Source of the DNA: Isoetes taiwanensis
Taxonomy: Eukaryota > Streptophyta > Lycopodiopsida > Isoetales > Isoetaceae
Direction of reading: 5' to 3'
DNA: 64,000 nt
Assembly: GCA_021234155.1 (NCBI GenBank)
Contig: JAJEKV010000010.1
Span: forward strand, 17,641,418-17,705,417
Shown one piece after another: positions 57,393 through 64,000 of the stretch (positions are counted from its first letter, which is position 1; each line of letters begins with the position of its first letter). Under the pieces are notes generated by a model, which saw nothing but the letters and a program-made list of their open reading frames with translations, was not told the DNA's origin and did no database searches. The translations under genes and the position numbers were made by a program.

Positions 57393-58645
57393 ATGGCCCG
57401 GACAAAGCAGACTGCTAGGAAGCCCCGCCGACGCGAATCTTCCAGCGCCAGTGACCCCGCCCTTTCAGAGGATACTCCAAGAACGCCTTTTCCAGCAAGG
57501 CGAATCTTCATCCAGTGAGGAGGCAGACTCGGACCAGAGCAACAGGACAGAGGTCATAGGAGAGGAGCAGCCGGATGTCATGCACCAGATCCTCGAAGAA
57601 ATCGCCGAGGAGGAAAGGAGGAGCAAGGAGGAACGGGAGCAGAAGGGACAGCCGACCGTCGAGGAACAACTCGAAGCTTGGGTCCGTCTGCAAGAAGCTG
57701 AGGAGAGGGAGGAGCAGCGGCAGCCGAAGCTTAGCCCCGCTGATGAAGAAGACCTCGCGGCGTTCATCAGCAAGTATGAAGCCAAAGAGCGCCGCCGAGA
57801 GAGGAGGACAAAGAGACGGGAGGACGAGCCAACCACAGCCGGCGAGCCGAAGAAGAGGAAGGCCAAAGGCATTAAGGCGGGCAAGAGAAAAGTTGTGATG
57901 GTTGGTAAGCGAGCGAAGGGTCCCGTCATCAATGAGCCATCAGGCGAGCAGACCCCGCCTTCTACCGATGACTCGGACGAAGATTACGGTCCCCAACACT
58001 GAGGGGACGAGCTCTTCGAAACCCCCGGTCATGGAGAAGGAAGTACCTGAGCAGGTGGCACCTGAGCAGCAGCCGCCCGGGCAGGCGCCGAAGCCCCCAC
58101 CGTTCCCGACGTGGGATAGGGTTAAAGCCCCGCAGCCACAACGAGAGGCATACGTGATAGACCCCGTCAAGGTCTATCAGAAGAAGATCAGGGAGCACAA
58201 CGCCTACATGGCGAAGTGGGAGGCATACAACGCTTACTACCAGGAGCACAGGGTGAGAACAATTGAAGGTGGACATCCGACAAAAAGCCAGACCCTGAGG
58301 CCGCCGCCACCCAGGCCCAAGCCCCCTAGAGCACTAGGGAAGAAGCGAACCGGCAGGAAGCAGATGGAGCAGAGAGCCCTCAAGGAAATCCGGCACTTCC
58401 AGCGAAGTTATGGATTACTAATTCCCCGTGCACCCTTCCAGCGCCTAGTCCGAGAAGCCATGCAGGAGTACAACACAGATATGAGGGTGGCCGACGAAAT
58501 GTTGCTGTGCCTACAGGAGGCAGCAGAGGCAAAACTAGTGCAGCACTTTGAAGATTCGACGGCCTGCACAGTTCACGCGAAGAGGGTCACGCTCATGAGA
58601 CAGGATATGCATTTGGCTAGACACATCAAGGGAGAATGCCCTTGA
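57393..58645 (+). CDS. Element 2 histone H3-like accessory gene (H3 tail, long linker, H3 fold)
   Basis: ATG 57,393 starts MARTKQTARKPRRRESSSAS, identical to the H3 tail through K9. A one-base shift near 57,450 moves into the linker frame (57,451-58,002), with acidic, Gln-rich and KKRKAKGIKAGKRK-type basic parts. A second shift near 57,980 leads to a Pro-rich segment and the H3 fold (about 58,366-58,642). The fold shows RALKEIRHFQRSYGLLIP (H3: VALREIRKYQKSTELLIR), FQRLVREAMQEYNTDMR, LLCLQEAAEAKLVQHFED and VHAKRVTLMRQDMHLARHIK. About 417 codons in all if the two shifts are errors; canonical H3 has 136. TATA box upstream and TGA at 58,643. Likely nuclear. It could replace H3 in nucleosomes or decoy H3K4/K9 readers; both are inference. 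A CenH3 origin is less likely, because the tail matches canonical H3. Confidence 0.85.
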
Positions 58646-59368
58646 ACTTCTTGTAAATAATGGAAATTTTTGTTAATATAAAGAAATTTTGAGTAAATAA
58701 TATGTTTAATCTTGCTTAATTAGGTTAAGATATCGATTTCTGGCTTTTGTTTTGGTCAAATTGGACATTTTGAGCAAAATTGAGACGATGTCTCACACGT
58801 CGCGCCAGGACAGAAAATGAACTTTTCATTTTCGGGCTGGGCGCAACGTGTGAGACCATGGCCCAAAAATGCCCAAAACAGCTCCAAATCAACCAAATAA
58901 GGGGTCAATTCTGCCTATCTCGACGAGTCCAATAGGATTAGACCCTTAGATCACTTAAATTGATCAAGTTTAGCCCATTTAGAGCCCATGTCTCACACGT
59001 CGCGCCAGGGCAGAAAATGAACTTTTCATTATCGGTCTGGGCGCAACGTGTGAGACCTCTAAGCATTTTCTTCACCATGCCATATCCAAATGATCTCCAG
59101 TTTGTGCAAGAGGTTCATTAGTTGTTCTTAGCATGCTCAAACCCTAAAAGTAGTCTTCAAATTCTCAATTACACCTCTTAACAGATCAGAATCGCCCAAT
59201 CCTAGTAAATTCTAGGTCATCCAAAAATTAGGGTTTTCCCCTTTTCTATAAATAGGCCCTCCATTTCTCATTTAGCCCCCTACAAATTTGCTCTCGACTG
59301 CTTAGGCGATCTTCTAGCTCCCTGAGGCGCTTCTGCTTCTGTTTGATAGTCTCTTCTCCGCTAGTTCA
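58646..59368 (+). promoter_or_regulatory. Element 2 control region before ORFb: hairpins 3 and 4 plus a TATA box
   Basis: Hairpin copies lie at 58,790-58,856 and 58,990-59,056, exactly 200 bp apart and each 67 bp with ends GTCTCACACGT / ACGTGTGAGAC. TATAAATA at 59,247-59,254 precedes the ATG at 59,369 by 115 bp. An AAATTAGGGTTTTCC telo-box-like site (reverse AAACCCTAA) lies just before the TATA box. An AT-rich stretch after 58,646 may hold the end of the H3-like transcript (AATATAAAG...AATAATATG). Confidence 0.7.
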
Positions 59369-60905
59369 ATGGCCACTGCTGACTTCAGGCGATGGTACAG
59401 CGCCAGCGCCCATGCTGCCGAGGCCGATGTCAATCACATCTTCCGACTCTTCCGCAAGGAAATAGATGTCCAAGCCACTTTGAATGCAACCCCAGCATAC
59501 AGGCAAGTTTTAGCAGAATTCCAAGCTAGGCTAGGACCCTCCCTAGTCCAGCTCCCCCCTTGCATAGGCTATTTTGTCCCCCGCCCATCCCATCAAGCAG
59601 CCTTGGGCGATGTCCCGAACATCGCCAAGTACTTAACTAACAAGGCGCAGAGGCTGCCAGATTACATGGTCCTGACAGTTGACAGGACCAAGTACTTCTC
59701 CTACACCGCCGCTTTAGCCATTTTCCTTTCCCACCGCGCCGAAAACCCAATGGGGGCAACCTCTATTTCTCCCATGGAGGTGGACCCCATAGCAGTCCGA
59801 GCAGAAGAGCAGATGCTTTTGCAGTACGAGCAAGAGCAAGAAGGAAGAGAAGAAGATGAGGAGTGGGACGACGAAGAGTACACCGAGCTAGACTCAGAGG
59901 AGGAACGACGACAAGCAGAAGAGGAGCTGGTAAACTTCGAGCAGAGCCGGCAGAACATCAGAGTTGCTCCCCCACTTGGGCTAGGCATCACAAGCCTAGC
60001 CCCTATCATCATTGACGGAGAGGAGTCTCCCCGAATGCAGAACCTCAGCGACACCCAGAACCTCCCCGAATGCAGGGAGAGGGAGCTCCGATTGGATGAA
60101 CTGCTCCACCAACTACGACAGTCCGACTTGGACGACTTCATCGTCCGGGGAGTCTCAGACTTTCCGCTTCAAGTCAGGGAAGCCGACACCTATACAGGGG
60201 AGTCGACTTCCCGGAGCATCCGTGCCCTACGACAACATCAGGCAAATGATGGAAGCGCGTGAGCTGCCAACGGAGGAGGAGTTCCTCGCCCTCCAGGAAC
60301 AGATGGGGATCCGTGGAAAGACCACGAGCATCTTAATGCCGAGGCCTTCGACACCACCTCCAGCAAGAGGAGCAGGAATCGACCTCAGGCGAGTCGACTC
60401 CACAATTGAAGACTACCGGGAACTCACTGAGGTAGAAGTCGACGAATACGCCGGGCGACATAGAGCTGGAGGCCAAGCAAGTGGAGAATCTTCAGTGACG
60501 CACAATGACAGGTCACTGAGGTACTACCTGCCCCTGCTGCTGGACGGGAGAATAGCGGTAATACACCGCAAATTCAGCCCCCGGGGTGAAGAGGGAGTGT
60601 TCATGCTTATTGCACTCTCAGGCTTTGGCAGGCATGCTCGAATGGCAGCAAATGTCGACTATGCTGTCCTAGTCAAGAGGGCAATGGCACTTGACCTCTT
60701 CGACTTCGCCGTGCCTCATCGACGGCAGGGAAGATTGGCGGTGACCGCAGCCTACACATCCGACCGTAGAGTGGAAGAGTTGGCGAGAGCCTTGCAAAGC
60801 GGCTCGTCAGCAAACGTCCTCAGGAACTTGGGACATTCGGTAGGAACGGCCCAAGTTAAGAAGTTCCTTGAGGACAACCCATCTTACCGGCGATTTCAAG
60901 ATTAG
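59369..60905 (+). CDS. Element 2 second accessory gene (ORFb), unknown function
   Basis: The first frame (59,369-60,262) starts MATADFRRWYSASAHAAEAD and includes a very acidic stretch (EEDEEWDDEEYTELDSEEE, about 59,850). A frame change near 60,200 leads into the second part, ending at TAG 60,905: MEARELPTEEEFLAL, RYYLPLLLDGRIAVIHRKFS, GVFMLIALSGFGRHARMAAN, VLRNLGHSVGTAQVKKFLED. The total is about 510 codons if the shift is an error. No signal peptide, membrane segment or known domain was recognised. The C-terminal 150 residues look globular and are the part best shared with element 1. It has its own TATA box and leader, so it is likely expressed separately from gag-pol. Confidence 0.7.
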
Positions 60906-61009
60906 TTAGACTCTTGATTCCGGAGACTTTTGTACTAAAATATTATATAATATAAATACAATTTCTTTTGCACTTTAAATGTTTTGTTGATGTATTTTGT
61001 CTCACAACT

Positions 61010-61757
61010 ATACCAACAAACATAAATAATGCAAGAGAACAAGCTAAAACTAACCATATAGCCATGAATTACTTGTGTATGCAGCTAGAGGCCTAGGCTC
61101 AGGGGAACGACAACGCCGAGACAATATGGAAGAACAGAGTCCGCCCAGGCCACCCCCGGCAAGGAACCTGTTTGAGGAATTTGGACCCATGACCCCAGAA
61201 GAGGAAATTCACAGATGAGAACGGACCTTGAGCAGATAAAGGCCCTGCTGGCCGCACAAGCAGGAGCGGGTTCAAGGGGCAACGCTCAGTTGCCTCAAGC
61301 ATCAGCTCGGAAAACAGGAAGGGACAAGAAGAGGAGCAAGAGAAGGAGGTCCTCCAGCTCGGAATCCTCCGACTCAAGCTAACAATTATACAATTATACC
61401 AACAAACATAAATAATACAAGAGAACAAGAAAAAAACTAACCATATAGCCATGAATTACTTGTGTATGCAGCTAGAGGCCTAGGCTCAGGGGAACGACAA
61501 CGCCAAGACCTTAGGGAAGAACAGACCCCGCCCAGACCACCTCTGGCAAGGAACCTATTTGAGGAAGTTGGACCCATGACCCCAGAAGAGGAAATATCAC
61601 AGATGAGGACGGACCTTGAGCAGATAAAGGCCCTCCTGGCAGCACAATCGGAGGGCAACGCTCAGTTGCCACAGGCATCAACTCGGAAAATAGGAAGGGA
61701 CAAGAGGAGAAGCAAGAGAAGGAGGTCCCCCTGCTCGGACTCCTCCGACTCAAGCTC
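61010..61757 (+). repeat. 377-bp tandem duplication across the gag 5' end (element 2)
   Basis: GCCATGAATTACTTGTGTAT occurs at 61,071 and again at 61,448, period 377. Copy 1 (about 61,010-61,386) carries a short deletion (GAAATTCACAG instead of GAAATATCACAG) that breaks its frame. Copy 2 leads into the intact gag. Copies have diverged by several percent. Confidence 0.85.
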
Positions 61758-62451
61758 AGATTCAGACTCCGACTCTGAGGAAGAGGGAGACCAATCCCAA
61801 GACCGAACAGATGGAAGGCAGAGGAACAACACTGATGGAAGGCAGAGGGATACCACAGATGGACGACAAAGGGACACCAGAGCCTCTGACTACCAGAAGA
61901 AGGTAGACTCTACATTGGAAAATGTTTGGAAGGCCAGGAAGCTCGAGCAATTCTCAGGCGAGAACAGGTCAGGCATGGAGGCAGAGGCTTGGCTCGATGA
62001 GATGAGCGAATATGGCAACGCTTATGGTATGAAAGACAAGGATAAAGGCAGAGTGGCAACAGCCAACCTGAAGGGAGCAGCACGCATTTGGTGGAAGGGG
62101 TATGCCAAGGCTCATGGCTTAAGCAGGGATGCTTGCAGGTTCAAGAAGTTCGCTAAAGCTTTCAAGCGCCACTACGTCCCAAGAGAGCACAAGTCCAGCA
62201 TGATGCAGCAGTTCTACAGGTTGCAGCAAGGCAACAAATCAGTCCAGCAATATACAGAGGAATTCATGAGGCTAAGGCTTTATGTGCCAAAGTTGGGTGA
62301 GAAGCATGCAGTGGAAAGCTATATTGAGGGGCTGAATGAGGAGATCCGCAAGCTTGTGAGGGCAATAAACCCTAAGACAGTATCAGAAGCAGAGTCCAAG
62401 GCAATAAGCTTTCAAGGGACGGGACCTCAGAATAGCGGGCAGAGGCAGTAG
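61462..62451 (+). CDS. Element 2 gag, capsid part
   Basis: The open frame runs through a leader ending TTGTGTATGCAG at 61,471 without a nearby in-frame ATG; the first in-frame methionine is at about 61,576. It has an Arg/Ser-rich and DSDSDSEEE patch with three TDGRQR repeats (about 61,805-61,870). The capsid core follows: MEAEAWLDEMSEYGNAYGMK (about 61,975), ARIWWKGYAKAH (about 62,080), FKRHYVP and YTEEFMRLRLYVPKLGE (the retrotransposon gag family). It ends in TAG at 62,449, and the same frame continues directly into the zinc knuckle and protease. It assembles the particle around the RNA. The TAG follows CAG and fits a C-to-T change in CAG, or a readthrough site. Confidence 0.85.
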   Translation: MYAARGLGSGERQRQDLREEQTPPRPPLARNLFEEVGPMTPEEEISQMRTDLEQIKALLAAQSEGNAQLPQASTRKIGRDKRRSKRRRSPCSDSSDSSSDSDSDSEEEGDQSQDRTDGRQRNNTDGRQRDTTDGRQRDTRASDYQKKVDSTLENVWKARKLEQFSGENRSGMEAEAWLDEMSEYGNAYGMKDKDKGRVATANLKGAARIWWKGYAKAHGLSRDACRFKKFAKAFKRHYVPREHKSSMMQQFYRLQQGNKSVQQYTEEFMRLRLYVPKLGEKHAVESYIEGLNEEIRKLVRAINPKTVSEAESKAISFQGTGPQNSGQRQ

Positions 62452-63852
62452 TACTTCCAGGATAAAGGCAAGGCAACAGGAAGTTATAGCCCCAGGGCAG
62501 CCAGTCCAGGCCCAGCTAGAGCCCCATATGGTGGCAACCAAGGGAAGCAGCAGGAGAAGAAGCAGGTGTCCTTCAAGGACAAGCAGGAGGGGTCAAACTA
62601 CTCCAAAACAGTGCGATCCTTTTTGCAGGCTATGCCCAAGGAAAAGAGGCAAGAGTGCATAGAAAAGCAGCTTTGCTTCAGGTGCTTCCAGCCAGGCCAT
62701 AGAACAGCCAACTGCCCCTACGTCATGAGTGCAGCGCCAGCAGAGTTGGGAGATTGGGACACTCTATCTGACGACGACGGCGAGGCAGCCCACGACTACA
62801 TCCAGGGTGAGTGTCATATCTTTGCCGCAATAGATACAGAACAAGCAGAGAGCCAGTATAAGGTAATTTCTACAGTAGGGAAGGCCAAAGCCAAGTCATT
62901 TATAGTCCTGATAGACTCGGAAAGTAGCCATAACTTTGCATCACCCAGAATGGTTGAGATGTTGAAGTTGAAACCACTGAAGTCGAAGCCGAGGCCTGTT
63001 GTTTTAGCAAGTGGGGCAGTAAGGCAGACGGCAGGCAAGAGGATCAACTTCGACATCGACTTGCCAGGGATTAATATCAAAATGGGGGCAGAAGTAATGG
63101 GCATTGGCAAATATGACATGATCATAGGAATGGAGTACCTTGGACCAGCAGGGTCCATCATTGATTGTGGAAAGCGGAAGGTGACCTTCCCAACGCCCGA
63201 CGGCAAGATCATTGAGATCACAGGTAAAGGAGTTGTTCCCATCATGCAGTTGTCTTCTAAGCGGCTGTTCAAGTGCATCAAGAGCGAGCAGGTAGCATAC
63301 ATCTTCAAGCTTGAAATTGAAGAGCCGGAGTCAGAAGAAAGCAAAGAAGACAAGGTGCTCAGCAAGTTGCCGAAGCAAATAGCCCAGTTGATCACGGAAT
63401 TCCACGATCTCTTTCCTGACGAGATCGAGCACCTCCCTCCTTACAGGGGAGTCGAGTGTGAGATAGCACTCGAACCGGGAACGAAGCCGACAAGTAAGGC
63501 TCCATACAGAATGACGACGCAGGAGTTGACGGAGCTAAAGAAGCAATTGCAGGAGATGCTCGACCTAGGCTTCATTAGACCTAGCGTCTCGCCATTTGGA
63601 GCGCCCATTCTTTTTGTTAAGAAGAAGGATGGCAGTTTGAGGATGTGCATAGACTATAGGCAGTTGAACAAGCACACCATCAAGAACAAGTACGCGCTTC
63701 CCAGATCGGATGATTTGATGGATCAGCTTCAAGGAGCAAAGGTCTTCTCCAAAATCGACTTAAGGTCAGGCTATCATCAGATCCGGATAAAGGAAGAAGA
63801 TATTCATAAAACCGCTTTCAGAACGTGGTATGGGCACTATGAATTCACGTAA
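62452..63852 (+). pseudogene. Element 2 pol: zinc knuckle, protease and N-terminal reverse transcriptase
   Basis: In the gag frame after the TAG: nucleocapsid knuckle [14 protein letters not shown] (about 62,674-62,715; perfect CX2CX4HX4C). Protease with [15 protein letters not shown] at about 62,905, where the catalytic D-S-G has Glu for Gly (GAA at 62,920-62,922), probably inactivating. RT fingers follow, with [36 protein letters not shown] and [20 protein letters not shown], and [15 protein letters not shown] (first catalytic Asp, about 63,755). A missing base at about 63,853 (ACGTAATG against ACAGTAATG in element 1) ends the frame. The next frame resumes [13 protein letters not shown] and [13 protein letters not shown] (about 63,935-63,965), up to the window end. 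Integrase lies beyond. Confidence 0.85.
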
Positions 63853-64000
63853 TGCCTTTCGGCTTATCGAACGCCCCCGCGACGTTCATGAGGCTCATGA
63901 ACGACATCTTCAGGGAGTTCTTAGACACCTTTGTGATCGTATTCTTTGATGACATTTTGGTGTATAGCAGATCCCTTGAGGAGCACGTACAACACTTGAG

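Larger units (their letters stand above)
55140..64000 (+). mobile_element. LTR retrotransposon element 2: chromovirus relative, cut by the window end
   Basis: It begins TGTGACGTTCC inside the L1 RT. The candidate 5-bp target duplicate is TAGAG (55,135-55,139), to be confirmed at the unseen right end. It contains 5' LTR, PBS, H3-like gene, ORFb, gag with an internal duplication, and pol through RT. Coding regions are far better preserved than in element 1. Both elements share layout and protein families, but the LTRs are well diverged, so they are two lineages of one family. Confidence 0.9.

Noticed and set aside
63845-63860. Programmed frameshift in element 2 RT
   Set aside because: It lies inside the RT core, where no retroelement uses one. 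Element 1 has the missing base, so it is a deletion or consensus error.

Overview
This window reads as repeat-dense nuclear DNA of a land plant. The evidence is Ty3/gypsy chromoviruses primed by initiator tRNA-Met, plant-type L1 elements, GT-AG introns of roughly 60-120 bp, and AAACCCTA telo-box motifs. The density of old and nested elements suggests a very large genome, perhaps a fern or another seed-free vascular plant; that placement is a weak inference. I see one intact spliced gene of host type (11,167-12,396) and no prokaryotic or organellar content.

Left third (1-20 kb): a Helitron 3' terminus near 1,076; three decayed non-LTR retrotransposon copies (2.8-8.0 kb); a three-exon gene for a two-pass membrane protein of unknown family; two tRNA-derived SINE-like units (one here, one at 31 kb); a 1.2-kb GAATCT minisatellite; and two reverse-strand L1 fragments. 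The second of these is a 5'-truncated insertion with a 13-bp target duplication.

Middle (20.6-30.5 kb): a 9,845-bp DNA transposon with about 22-bp terminal inverted repeats and a 4-bp AGAT target duplication. It holds two convergent genes. The plus-strand gene is a decayed transposase-like gene (DFAENY, SDG and HGKG motifs; possibly Sola superfamily). The minus-strand gene is spliced and encodes RING-like, HAD/NIF phosphatase-like and Ulp1 (C48) protease-like domains. It carries nonsense mutations and an internal 600-bp exon duplication. A (CCACCA)n/(GGTGGT)n array sits in non-coding DNA of each gene. To its right are two inverted, decayed copies of one unidentified family (32.5-36.3 kb).

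Right part (36.7-64 kb): an L1 element interrupted twice by related chromoviruses. Element 1 (39,682-53,437) is complete with LTRs, PBS, PPT and TSD. Element 2 starts at 55,140 and runs off the window. Between the 5' LTR and gag both carry two extra sense-strand genes. The first is a histone H3 derivative: it starts with the H3 tail (ARTKQT...) and ends in an H3 histone fold, with a long acidic and basic linker between. The second is an unrecognised protein. Each extra gene has its own TATA box, and most are preceded by pairs of 67-bp hairpins about 200 bp apart. Gag has no good ATG and lies just after a splice-acceptor-like site in both elements, so it may be made from spliced RNA. A chromovirus carrying a histone H3 gene alongside its own chromodomain is the most striking content here.

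Many frame breaks in element 1, and many differences between its two LTRs, sit at CAG/CTG or CCWGG motifs. This looks like long-read consensus error at methylated CHG sites, so apparent pseudogenes there should be read with caution.
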